A DNA stretch of 64,000 nucleotides from the NCBI GenBank assembly GCA_028709805.1, contig JAQUTL010000002.1, positions 81,284 to 145,283 of the forward strand. Reading direction: 5' to 3'. The notes under the pieces were generated by a model. That model was not told the DNA's origin. It did no database searches and worked only from the letters and a program-made list of their open reading frames with translations. The DNA is from Victivallaceae bacterium (GTDB lineage: Bacteria > Verrucomicrobiota > Lentisphaeria > Victivallales > Victivallaceae). The first letter of the stretch is position 1, and each line of letters begins with the position of its first letter. Positions 43,675 to 52,290 of the stretch are shown here, piece by piece. The position numbers and the translations under genes are program-made.

Positions 43675-46419
43675 TCAGTAGTTTCCGGATTCAAGTCCAT
43701 CAAAAATAAGCACTTCGCGCTGGTTGCCGCCCGGTTGCTGGGGGCCGATGATGCCGCGCTTTTCAAACAGGTCCATCAGCGTTGCGGCGCGGTTGTAACC
43801 GATGCCGAGGAAGCGCTGGATCGAACTGGTGCTGGCCTTCCGGTTGGTGATGATAAGCTCAAGCGCGCGCGCCACCAGCTCGTCGTCGCCGGGCTGGAGA
43901 TATTTTTGAACCAGCGGACTGTAATCGTCGATATGGGTACCCTGATCCTCATATGGCTCGGCGGCTTCCCCGGCCTCCGGCTTGTCCTCTTCGGGATCGG
44001 CGACGACCGACTCGTCGAACTTCTGTTCCGCCTGTCCGGCGATGTATTCCGCGATTGCGAAGATGTCCGAATCTGCGACCATTGCGCCCTGAACGCGTTC
44101 GATGTGGCCTCCGATCGAGTAGTAAAGCATGTCTCCGAGGCCGAGCAGTTCCTCGGCGCCGTTCTGATCGAGAATCACCCGGCTGTCGATCGACTGTGAA
44201 ACCTGAAAGCTGATACGTGTCGGCAGATTCGCCTTGATCGTGCCGGTGATGACTTCGCGGCGCGGACTCTGTGTGGCCACCACAATGTGGATGCCGGCGG
44301 CTCGTCCGAGCTGGGCGATGCGGTTGATGCAGTATTGCACGTCGGCTTTATACTCGCTGAGCATCAGCTCGGCCAGCTCGTCGATGATGACCACCAGCAC
44401 CGGCATCCGCGACGGCAGAGGTTTGCCGTTTTTATCGTTTGCGGTGAAGCCGGAGGCGAGTTTTACGTCATATTCTGCTCTTTTTTTCACGCCGGCGATC
44501 TGGAGCAGCTCGTAGCGCTCCTCCATCTGCTTTACCGCCCAGCGCAGCGCCAGCGGCACTTTCGACGCTTCGGAGATAACCGGAGTTATCAGCTGCGGCA
44601 GTTTGCTGTACGGCGCGTATTCGACGCGCTTCGGGTCGACCAGAATCAACTTCAGGTCGTCAAGGGCGAAATGCATCAGCAGACTGATGATGATCGTGTT
44701 CATGCATACCGATTTACCGCTGTTGGTCGCGCCGGCCACCAGCAGGTGGGGCGCCCGGGCGAGGTCCATTACCACCGGGTCGCCGGAAACACCTTTTCCA
44801 AGGACGATCGGAATGTCGAATTTGCTTTTTCTCCAGGCGTCGGACTCCATCACGTCGCGGGCCGACACCAGCGCCGACTTCGAGTTCGGCAGTTCCACCC
44901 CCACCGCGTCCCGTCCCGGGATCGGGGCGATGATCCGGATGCTTTTCACCATCAGCCGCATTTTGAATTCGCGCTCAAGGCCGACCACTTTGCTGACCGG
45001 AACGTTTGCCGCGAGCTTTATTTCGTAACGGGTGACGCGCGGCCCGATCACATATCCGGACACCCGGCCTTCGATCTTGAAACTGTCGAGGACGCCGTTC
45101 AGCGTATTGACGTTCCGGTCGATCTCTTCCTGCGACAGAGCTTCGGCGGCTACGCCGCGGCCGAGCATCTCAATGGTCGGAATCTTATAGGCTGAACCCG
45201 ACGCTGGGGTCTTCTGCCGCGATCCGGTCGGCACGTTTTTGGGCATTGCACCGGGGATTTCAATCAATTTGCCGGCCGTCGGGCCGGCGGCCGGCGGTTC
45301 GACCGCCGTTTCTGCGGCTGTGCCGGATGTTTGCGGCGGCGTTGCGGCGGATGCAAGTTCTCCGCCGTCCACGGTTATGCTCAGATTGGAATTCGCCGCG
45401 GCGTACGAGGCAGGCGGCGGGGCGTTTACGGTATCGGCCGGATTCACTGCCGGGCTGTCGTCCTGCGTTTTTTTCTGTAAAATCGAGGTCAGCGGCTCGG
45501 ACTCCGGCGTGACCCGCCATGGCCGGCTTGCCTCCGGCGCATCATTGCCGGATGCGGCTGCGTCCGCGTTCAGCGGCAGATCAACGGCGGCCGCCTCCGC
45601 CTGCATGTCCGCAACTGTCGCGGTGTTTTCTTCCGCCGGTTTGCGGCGGAACATGTCAAGCCACGAGCGGCGGACGCGGGCGGTCTGTTCGCCGGAATTC
45701 TCTTCGTTCTGCCGCGGTTCGACTGGTGCTGCCGGCGCCGGCGGCGCGAAAGTTTTGGCCGGCTTCACCGGTTCGGCGGCGATCGTAGCATCATCATCCG
45801 GCGCGGCGGCATGTTCCTGACGGGCGGCGAGCACATATTCGCCAACATCGCGCCAGTCGGCAAACAGCATCATGATGGCACCGAACACCGCCGCCACCCA
45901 GCCGACGATCAATGTGCCGATTACGCCGATAAGTCCGCGCAGCACGCCGGCTCCGGCGTATTCGCCGCCCGGTCCGGCCAGCCATTGGCCGATCGCTCCG
46001 CCGGTCAGGGCGGAATTGGCCGCCGCCGCGTGGCCGAGGCCGAGCCGGGTCGCCTGACCGATGAAAAACGCCGGGTTCAAGCCGAACAGCGCGGCGCAGG
46101 CCAGCGCCGTTACAAAAAATCCGATCCAGAAGCCGCGCCGCTTGTATTTCCGGGGAAAGACCGAGCGCACCGTGCCGGCCAGCAGCATCAGCAGCAGCGG
46201 ATAGGCCGCGATGCCGAACCAGTAAAAAACAAATCTGGCCACCGTCGCGCCGCAGTAGCCGATCGCGTTGGTTATACCGAGTGTGGACTCCGTGCCGCCC
46301 TCCAGAATCATGTTGTCGGCCGGATTGTAGGTTATGACCGCGATCGCCAAAAGGATCGTCAGCAATGCAAATAAGATATGGCGGAATCTCAGCGACTGCG
46401 CCGACTCTCTTGTATCCAT
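43675..46419 (-). CDS. ftsK: DNA translocase FtsK/SpoIIIE
   Basis: A 914-residue chromosome-segregation motor. Four or five N-terminal transmembrane helices (residues about 10-185), a long Ala/Pro-rich linker, then the alpha/beta motor: LVAGATNSGKSVCMNTI (Walker A), PVLVVIIDELAELM (Walker B), the SQSIDSRVILDQNGAEELLG block, and a gamma winged-helix domain (STSSIQRFLGIGYNRAATLMD) that reads orienting sequences. GGGAG precedes the ATG. Confidence 0.96.
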   Translation of the reverse strand: MDTRESAQSLRFRHILFALLTILLAIAVITYNPADNMILEGGTESTLGITNAIGYCGATVARFVFYWFGIAAYPLLLMLLAGTVRSVFPRKYKRRGFWIGFFVTALACAALFGLNPAFFIGQATRLGLGHAAAANSALTGGAIGQWLAGPGGEYAGAGVLRGLIGVIGTLIVGWVAAVFGAIMMLFADWRDVGEYVLAARQEHAAAPDDDATIAAEPVKPAKTFAPPAPAAPVEPRQNEENSGEQTARVRRSWLDMFRRKPAEENTATVADMQAEAAAVDLPLNADAAASGNDAPEASRPWRVTPESEPLTSILQKKTQDDSPAVNPADTVNAPPPASYAAANSNLSITVDGGELASAATPPQTSGTAAETAVEPPAAGPTAGKLIEIPGAMPKNVPTGSRQKTPASGSAYKIPTIEMLGRGVAAEALSQEEIDRNVNTLNGVLDSFKIEGRVSGYVIGPRVTRYEIKLAANVPVSKVVGLEREFKMRLMVKSIRIIAPIPGRDAVGVELPNSKSALVSARDVMESDAWRKSKFDIPIVLGKGVSGDPVVMDLARAPHLLVAGATNSGKSVCMNTIIISLLMHFALDDLKLILVDPKRVEYAPYSKLPQLITPVISEASKVPLALRWAVKQMEERYELLQIAGVKKRAEYDVKLASGFTANDKNGKPLPSRMPVLVVIIDELAELMLSEYKADVQYCINRIAQLGRAAGIHIVVATQSPRREVITGTIKANLPTRISFQVSQSIDSRVILDQNGAEELLGLGDMLYYSIGGHIERVQGAMVADSDIFAIAEYIAGQAEQKFDESVVADPEEDKPEAGEAAEPYEDQGTHIDDYSPLVQKYLQPGDDELVARALELIITNRKASTSSIQRFLGIGYNRAATLMDLFEKRGIIGPQQPGGNQREVLIFDGLESGNY

Positions 46420-46467
46420 GTGAAAAATTTGCTCCCTCGCTAAAAATCGTCTGTGATTTGAAAAAGT

Positions 46468-46496
46468 AATATACCTTTACCGTCCGATTTTTGCAA
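46468..46496 (-). promoter_or_regulatory. Promoter of ftsK
   Basis: Minus strand TTGCAA (46491-46496), 17 bp, TATATT (46468-46473), about 48 bp before the ftsK start. Confidence 0.5.
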
Positions 46497-46503
46497 ACCG
46501 GTC

Positions 46504-46531
46504 TTGTATTTTTCCAAACTTATTTTATATT
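46504..46531 (+). promoter_or_regulatory. Possible promoter of the YihY gene
   Basis: TTGTAT (46504-46509), 16 bp, TATATT (46526-46531), giving a leader of about 95 nt to ATG 46633. Confidence 0.4.
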
Positions 46532-46632
46532 TGAGAAAGACGCCGGTTGCGGAACCGGGAGCGCGGCGGAGCGTCTTCTGCCGCATTGTCCCGGGAATCA
46601 TGGCCGCCAAGCCGGAATCCGGAGGGGTAGAA

Positions 46633-47961
46633 ATGCGCGGATGGATCGGGAAATTCAGACATTTCGTCGATTATGATTTATGGAACTGCGACCTGCACAA
46701 CGCTCACGTCTGGCGTCGCCGCAAAATTGTTTTCATACGGGTGGCGGTGCTGCTGGTGCGCAATTTGCAGAGCAGCCGCAGTCATTTGTGGGCCTCGGCG
46801 CTCACCTACTATTCGCTGTTTTCTCTGGTGCCGATCGTGGCGCTGGGGCTGGGGGTGGCCAAGGGGTTCGGGCTGGACAATCAGCTGAAGGAATATGTCC
46901 GAATCCAGCTGTCCAACAATCCGGACGTGGCAAAATATCTGCTGGATTTTTCCGACCGCATGCTGGAGCACACCAGTTACGGACTGGTTGCCGGCGTCGG
47001 TGTGCTGCTGCTGATATTTTCGGTGCTCAAGATGATCGGCAATATTGAAAAGGCTTTCAATTACATTTACGGTGTGCGCGGCGAGCGGCCGCTGATGCTT
47101 AAGCTGAGTTATTATCTTTCGGTTCTTCTGGTGTGCCCGGTGATGCTGATCGCCGCCGGAAGCGCCACCGCGCTGCTGGCCAACATGGTTACGGCGCTGG
47201 CCGCGCAGTACAACTTTTTCCCGATCCGGTTCGGCATCAAGCTGCTGCCGTTTCCGATCATCTGGCTGACCCTGGCGCTGATTTACAAGTTTCTGCCTTA
47301 CACCAAGGTTAAATTCGGCGCGGCGCTGGCCGGAGCGGTGGTGTCCGGAACGCTGTATCAGTTTTTGCAGATCGGATTTGTTTCTTTGCAGGTGGCGCTG
47401 TCCAAATACAACGCGGTGTACGGCAGTTTTTCGGCGTTGCCGCTCTTCATGATCTACCTCCAGTTTTCGTGGATGATCGTGCTTTTCGGCGTGCAGATAA
47501 GTTTTGTCTGTCAGAACGTTGACAATATTGACGCCGAGCCGGGCGGAACGCTGTTGTCCACCCGTTACCGCCGGATGCTGTGCCTGGCGTTTGCCGCTTT
47601 GGCCGCGCGGTGCTATGTGACGCACGAAGCGCCCCCGGACGCCGACGCCTTCGGGCGCGAATTTCACCTGCCGTCCCGGATCGTCAATTATGTGCTGCAT
47701 GTGCTGACCGGTTCCGGCGTGCTGGTTGCCACCGCCGGCGATGAACGTCATTCCTCCGGGTTCCTTCCGGCGCTGCCGCCGGACGAATTTACCGCCGCCA
47801 GGGTGGTTGCGCTTTGCGAAACATTCAGTCACGGCGTGCCGCCCAAACTCGGCGGAAAGTTGGTCTCCGATATTGAGAAGCTGGCTGAAGAGTTCGAGCG
47901 TGAACGGGAAAATTCCGTACTGTCGGTGAAGTTGTGCGACCTCGGCCGCGACTCCGCCTGA
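46633..47961 (+). CDS. YihY/BrkB-family inner-membrane protein with C-terminal extension
   Basis: A 442-residue protein. Residues about 20-300 are the YihY/BrkB family domain with six transmembrane helices, including SALTYYSLFSLVPIVALGLG, a KMIGNIEKAFNYIYGV loop and ALPLFMIYLQFSWMIVLFG. Residues 310-442 form a soluble extension that looks like a winged-helix regulator-type domain. The family was once called ribonuclease BN, which is not supported; its role is unknown. ATG 46633 is preceded by GGAGGGG; the frame upstream to 46504 has no signal for a start. Confidence 0.85.
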   Translation: MRGWIGKFRHFVDYDLWNCDLHNAHVWRRRKIVFIRVAVLLVRNLQSSRSHLWASALTYYSLFSLVPIVALGLGVAKGFGLDNQLKEYVRIQLSNNPDVAKYLLDFSDRMLEHTSYGLVAGVGVLLLIFSVLKMIGNIEKAFNYIYGVRGERPLMLKLSYYLSVLLVCPVMLIAAGSATALLANMVTALAAQYNFFPIRFGIKLLPFPIIWLTLALIYKFLPYTKVKFGAALAGAVVSGTLYQFLQIGFVSLQVALSKYNAVYGSFSALPLFMIYLQFSWMIVLFGVQISFVCQNVDNIDAEPGGTLLSTRYRRMLCLAFAALAARCYVTHEAPPDADAFGREFHLPSRIVNYVLHVLTGSGVLVATAGDERHSSGFLPALPPDEFTAARVVALCETFSHGVPPKLGGKLVSDIEKLAEEFERERENSVLSVKLCDLGRDSA

Positions 47962-47975
47962 CGACGCGGTGAAAT

Positions 47976-48008
47976 AAAAAACGCCCGGAATTGTTCCGGG
48001 CGTTTTTG
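47976..48008. terminator. Bidirectional terminator between the YihY and PhnP-like genes
   Basis: A perfect 10-bp stem ACGCCCGGAA/TTCCGGGCGT with a 3-nt loop, A-run to the left and T-run to the right. Confidence 0.9.
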
Positions 48009-48028
48009 TCTGCCGTTCTTTGCCGGAT

Positions 48029-48850
48029 TTAAAGATCGAACACCATTCCGTCGAATCCGACCATGATGCCGAATTGGGAAAAGTATTCCTCCAGTTTGTC
48101 CTGAAACGGCATGCCGTTGTGGGAGAAATGGTTGACCGCCACCGGAGTGTCGGGCGCAATCGTACCTGCTTCCAGCAGTTTGTCGCGGAAGCGGACCGAG
48201 GCATGCGCGGCAAGATGACCGCTTTCGTAATCCAGATTACCCTTGAAAAATGCGAAAGTCGATTCGATGATCGCCGCGTCAACTTTGAAATTCGCTACGC
48301 GTTTCCAGCTTTCGTCCTTCCACCATCCGGTGTCGTTGGCGATCAGAATTGATTTTCCGCCGCGCCGGAAAATATAGTTCAGGCACAGCTCGTCCGCCAT
48401 GTGCGCGGCGACGATCGGAATGATTTCCAGATCGCCGTCGCAGACCGTTTCGGTTCCGGACAGCACAATCGGATCGGCGGACAGCTTCGCCGGGTCAAGA
48501 TTGAACTTCTCAAGTTTTGCGAAGACTCCCGGCGGACCGTACAGCTTCAACTGTTTTGACACATGACTGAACCAGCGGCCGCGCCATTCAAGCTCCACCG
48601 GATTGAGATGATCCTCGTGACTGTGGGTGTAGACCACCCGGTCGGTTTTGGTGAGGTCGATTCCAAACTCTACCGTTTGCCAGAAGGCGTCCGGGCCGAA
48701 ATCCACCAGCGTGTCGTCATCGATCGAATAACCGCACCGGCGGCGCAGGTCCTTGCCGCCGTGTTTGCGGGCGTACTGGCAGCATTCGCAATCGCACCAC
48801 AGCGCCGGAACCGCTTCCGCCGCCGCCGAACCGAGAATCTGGATTCGCAT
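48029..48850 (-). CDS. PhnP-like MBL-fold hydrolase
   Basis: A 273-residue metallo-beta-lactamase-fold protein. It opens MRIQILGSAAAEAVPALWCDCECCQYAR, the PhnP-type start with a Cys cluster that binds zinc. The HxHxDH motif is YTHSHEDHLNP, and late metal ligands lie in VAVNHFSHNG. PhnP hydrolyses cyclic phosphate esters in phosphonate breakdown; other phn genes are absent here, so the substrate may be another phosphodiester. Confidence 0.85.
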   Translation of the reverse strand: MRIQILGSAAAEAVPALWCDCECCQYARKHGGKDLRRRCGYSIDDDTLVDFGPDAFWQTVEFGIDLTKTDRVVYTHSHEDHLNPVELEWRGRWFSHVSKQLKLYGPPGVFAKLEKFNLDPAKLSADPIVLSGTETVCDGDLEIIPIVAAHMADELCLNYIFRRGGKSILIANDTGWWKDESWKRVANFKVDAAIIESTFAFFKGNLDYESGHLAAHASVRFRDKLLEAGTIAPDTPVAVNHFSHNGMPFQDKLEEYFSQFGIMVGFDGMVFDL

Positions 48851-48874
48851 GACAAGGACTCTTTCTTTGCCGGG

Positions 48875-50557
48875 TTAGAAGTTTGCCACGCCGCCGGCGA
48901 CCGCTTCGGCCACGTTCATGGTGTGGTTTTTGATCCGCCGCAGCGACACCATAATATCACTGAAGGTAAGCGCAAACAGCGGCGGATATTGTTTTTTCTG
49001 CACCATTTCAAGGTGCTTGTTGCGCACGTCGTTGGCCAGACTGGTGAGAATGCGGTAGCGGGCGGCGATCGGGGCGAGGTCCAGTGATTCCGGATTGTTC
49101 AGCCACTTCTCCGATTCGGCGGTAAAGGCCACGATCTGTTTGACGATGTCTTCGATCAGTTCGCGCGACTCTTTTTTCAGCTTGATATTGTTCTCCTCCA
49201 GCCGCATCCGGTATTTGACGATGTTCGCGGCATAGTCGCTGATCGATTCGAGTTCGTCGCTGCAGACAATGAAGGTCTTGAGGCTCTGGGTGTCTTTTAC
49301 GCTGATCTCCTGCTGCATGACTTTGTCCAGATAAAGCATGATCTCCTTCTGTATCTGATCGCAGATTGCTTCAATCTCGATTATCCGCTCCATTTTTTGG
49401 GTTTCAAGGTCGCGGCTGCACAGCACTTCGCCGGCCAGCCGGACCGACTCCGCAACCAGCTGCTGCATGTGCTGGATAATCAGTTGCGCCTGTTTGATGA
49501 CCAGCACCGCCGAGAAGTTCGGCAGATTGGTGAAATATTGGAGCGTCTGTTCATGGGACTCCGGCTCCGTTTCGTCCGGTATCACCCAGCGGACGAAGCG
49601 CACCAGATAGGTGAGCAGCGGCAGGAACAGTATGGTCATGCAGATGTTGAACAGCGTGTGGGCCATGGCGATGTGGATGCCCACATAGGGGCGGAATCCG
49701 GCGGCGTTGCAATATCTGGCGTCTCCGGTGAAGACCATCAGATTGATGAATTCAATGTACCAGCGGAAGATGAACAGCACGATCACGCAGCCGGTCAGGT
49801 TGAACATCGTGTGGGCCAGCGCCACCTGTTTGGTGACCCGTCCGCCGGAGAGCGAGGCCAGCCACAGCGTGACGGTGGTTCCGATATTTTCACCGAGAAC
49901 CAGCCCCACCGCGGTTTCATAGCTGATCGCGCCGATCTGCGCCAGCGAAATGGTGATCGCCAGCGTCGCCGCGCTGGCCTGAATGACCATGGTGGCAAGA
50001 CAGCCGATCAGCATGCATCCGGCGACGCTCATAAAGGTTCCGCCGGAAAAATAGGTCATGAAATGAATAAACCCCTCGCTGTCGCGGAGGGGTTTGAATG
50101 CTTCGCTCATCCAGGTGAGCCCGGAGAAGATCAGACCGAGGGCGAACAGTACGCGGCCGACCAGTTTAAAAGTCGGTTTTTTAACAAACAGCAGTGGAAT
50201 CACGCCGATGCCGACCAGCAGCAGTCCATATTTCCCAACCTGGAGTGTGATCAGCCACGCCGTGCTGGTGGTGCCGATATTGGCGCCGAAGATGAAGCCC
50301 ACGCCCTGCGTCAGCGTCATCAGTCCGGCGTTGACGAAGCTGGACATCATCACCGTTGACACTGAACTTGACTGCACCAGAAAGGTGACGATCACGCCGA
50401 CCAGACAGGCCAGCATCCTGTTGGCGGTAATATAGTTTATCGCTCGTTTGATAAAACCGGACCCCAAGGTTTGCAGCCCCTGGGACAACGTGTTCATGCC
50501 GTACAGAAAAAGGCCGAGTCCGCCCAGCATGGTGTAGAACATCTTGAATAGGTCCAT
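48875..50557 (-). CDS. Na+/phosphate cotransporter with PhoU-like C-terminal domain
   Basis: A 560-residue Na/Pi-cotransporter II family protein. Two inverted repeats carry the QSSS signature (FLVQSSSVSTVMMSSF and ATMVIQASAATLAITI) and GANIGTT/GENIGTT loops, with about nine membrane helices up to residue 330. The rest is a PhoU-like helical domain (about 350-555) that may sense phosphate. CGGAGTCAT precedes the ATG. It follows the phosphatase gene on the same strand. Confidence 0.93.
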   Translation of the reverse strand: MDLFKMFYTMLGGLGLFLYGMNTLSQGLQTLGSGFIKRAINYITANRMLACLVGVIVTFLVQSSSVSTVMMSSFVNAGLMTLTQGVGFIFGANIGTTSTAWLITLQVGKYGLLLVGIGVIPLLFVKKPTFKLVGRVLFALGLIFSGLTWMSEAFKPLRDSEGFIHFMTYFSGGTFMSVAGCMLIGCLATMVIQASAATLAITISLAQIGAISYETAVGLVLGENIGTTVTLWLASLSGGRVTKQVALAHTMFNLTGCVIVLFIFRWYIEFINLMVFTGDARYCNAAGFRPYVGIHIAMAHTLFNICMTILFLPLLTYLVRFVRWVIPDETEPESHEQTLQYFTNLPNFSAVLVIKQAQLIIQHMQQLVAESVRLAGEVLCSRDLETQKMERIIEIEAICDQIQKEIMLYLDKVMQQEISVKDTQSLKTFIVCSDELESISDYAANIVKYRMRLEENNIKLKKESRELIEDIVKQIVAFTAESEKWLNNPESLDLAPIAARYRILTSLANDVRNKHLEMVQKKQYPPLFALTFSDIMVSLRRIKNHTMNVAEAVAGGVANF

Positions 50558-50617
50558 ATGACTCCGTTGTTATAGTCCTTTTAAAATATCACTCCGGCCG
50601 GTGTTTTTCAAGCGGAG

Positions 50618-51709
50618 TCATGCAATATTTATCGCAGGAATTGTCAGATCGAGCATATGCACCTCCGGCAGATCGCCGCTGCGGTGACGTGCGATCGCCA
50701 CATCCGTCCGCGGTCCGTCCGGGCCGCGGAGCCGGTGTGAATTGATGGTCAGAATCCGGTTCTGCCGGTAGCGCGGATAGCAGCACCACTGTTCGAGCGG
50801 ATGTTCGTGGCCGTGGATCAGCCGGGTGACCGGCATGTCCAGCACATCGGAGGCCAGTGCGCAGAAGTCGTTGAAATCCTGATAGCCCAGCCCGACGTCC
50901 TTATGGGCTCGGTCCGGCAGGACGCGCGGCCGGCACGGATCGAATCTGCCCCAGACAAAATCCTGACGTGCCGCCACGGTGTCGAGGTCGTTGCCGGTGC
51001 GGATCATTTTGTGGAGATCGACATGCGGCACTCCGCCGTGGGCTGCGAACGTGCCGTCCGGCAGGAAAAGCGCGTGCGGCATCTGCTTCATCAGCGTCAC
51101 CAGTCCGCGGCCGAAATCGGCCAGCTCCGGATCGTCTCCGATATTGAGGTTCAGCCATTCGCAGAAGTCGGCCGGCATCACGCCGGGATAAAAAAAGTTG
51201 TAGCGTTTTTTGTAATACAGCTCCACGTCGTGGTTGCCGACCAGATAGAGGACTCTGCCCGGCCGGGTGAGCATCAGGTGGAAAATGGTGAGCAGCAGTT
51301 CGTAGCCGTATTCCAGCCGGTCGTAGACATCGCCGAGAATAACGATCACCGGATCTTCTTCGGCCGGGTAGGCGTCGATATAATCGACCGAAGCGAGCAG
51401 TGCGGTCAGGTCGCCGTGGAGGTCGCCGATATACCACAGGTTGGCCGGCATCCGGTTCGGATCGCGGACGACCAGCACTCTGGAGTTGCCTTCTTCGGTG
51501 AACGCCATCGGCGGCAGCGCGTTGTTTTCGGCGCAGAAGTTGAACAGTTTTCCGACCTGTTTGGCATAGCGCAGCGCCGCCGAGGCGGCCATTTTCACCG
51601 GAAAATCGGCATAGCGGTCAAGCCGGACGGAAATCAGCGGCGGCGGCTCCACCGCGGCCGGCGCCGCGTTGCGCCCCGGGATGCGGTTGTCCTCCGGCGT
51701 CCAGACCAT
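50618..51709 (-). CDS. PPP-type serine/threonine phosphatase-like metallophosphoesterase
   Basis: About 363 residues of the calcineurin-like fold, closest to the PPP family: WYIGDLHGDL (GDxHG), VILGDVYDRLEYG (GDxxDR), YLVGNHDVELYY (GNHD/E), AHGGVPH and RLIHGHEHP. It could act on phosphoproteins or small phosphoesters. Start is uncertain: ATG 51709 has GGCGGAGG 11 bases upstream, while an in-frame ATG at 51772 lacks a Shine-Dalgarno. A hairpin-forming GC-rich stretch lies around 51720-51745 between them. Confidence 0.85.
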   Translation of the reverse strand: MVWTPEDNRIPGRNAAPAAVEPPPLISVRLDRYADFPVKMAASAALRYAKQVGKLFNFCAENNALPPMAFTEEGNSRVLVVRDPNRMPANLWYIGDLHGDLTALLASVDYIDAYPAEEDPVIVILGDVYDRLEYGYELLLTIFHLMLTRPGRVLYLVGNHDVELYYKKRYNFFYPGVMPADFCEWLNLNIGDDPELADFGRGLVTLMKQMPHALFLPDGTFAAHGGVPHVDLHKMIRTGNDLDTVAARQDFVWGRFDPCRPRVLPDRAHKDVGLGYQDFNDFCALASDVLDMPVTRLIHGHEHPLEQWCCYPRYRQNRILTINSHRLRGPDGPRTDVAIARHRSGDLPEVHMLDLTIPAINIA

Positions 51710-51844
51710 GGTTTTGGTGTCCTCCGCCTGAAAAAAGGCGCCCGTCTTAAAAAAATGTTCCCTGTTTCCCATGATGTTGAATAGCTTAACGCCGGATTGC
51801 GGAAAAAGCAAGACGGCGCGGTTGAAATATTGCGGTTTTTTGTT

Positions 51845-51872
51845 TTGCAACGCCGGATATTCGTGCTATATT
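51845..51872 (+). promoter_or_regulatory. Promoter of the zinc-ribbon gene
   Basis: TTGCAA (51845-51850), 16 bp, TATATT (51867-51872), about 32 bp before the start at 51904. Confidence 0.55.
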
Positions 51873-51903
51873 GGCGTTGTAAATCAATGGAAGGGATTCC
51901 GGA

Positions 51904-52230
51904 ATGATGACAAAACAATATCCGTCGGCGGTTTGTCCGGGGTGCGGCAGACTGGTCGAAAATGTGCCGACTGACAGCAAGGTCGATGTGCGCGACTTTT
52001 GCCCGCATTGTTCAAAATATGCTCCGGCGGTGCCTAATGTCGAGTCAACCGGGGTCAAAAAAATAAAATTTGTGGACACATCGGACGACAACGTCATCAA
52101 ACCGGTCAAAATATTTTCCTGTAAATTGCGCTGTCCGGACTGCGATCAGAAGATTGAGATTGACGTAACTTTGCTGGGCGAGCCGGTTCGCTGTCCCCAG
52201 TGCGGTCAGAAGCTGAAGGCGATTTTCTGA
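51904..52230 (+). CDS. Small double zinc-ribbon protein
   Basis: A 108-residue protein with two zinc-ribbon units: CPGCGRL ... CPHCSKY at residues 11-38 and CPDCDQK ... CPQCGQK near the C-terminus, with strand-forming residues between them. The second resembles rubredoxin/transcription-factor-type ribbons. No partner gene suggests a function; it may be a general nucleic-acid or protein adaptor. Confidence 0.8.
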   Translation: MMTKQYPSAVCPGCGRLVENVPTDSKVDVRDFCPHCSKYAPAVPNVESTGVKKIKFVDTSDDNVIKPVKIFSCKLRCPDCDQKIEIDVTLLGEPVRCPQCGQKLKAIF

Positions 52231-52290
52231 CCGTTGTTTTTGCCGCGCGTTGTCCGCCGTCAGCTGTGACGTAATGTTGCAGTCCTGGCG

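Noticed and set aside
46678..48282. Minus-strand open frame of 534 codons
   Set aside because: It crosses a strong terminator and lies opposite the YihY gene and out of frame with the PhnP-like gene; no family likeness.
51904..52230. Rubredoxin
   Set aside because: The Cys pairs are zinc-ribbon spaced, and the aromatic core expected of rubredoxin is absent.
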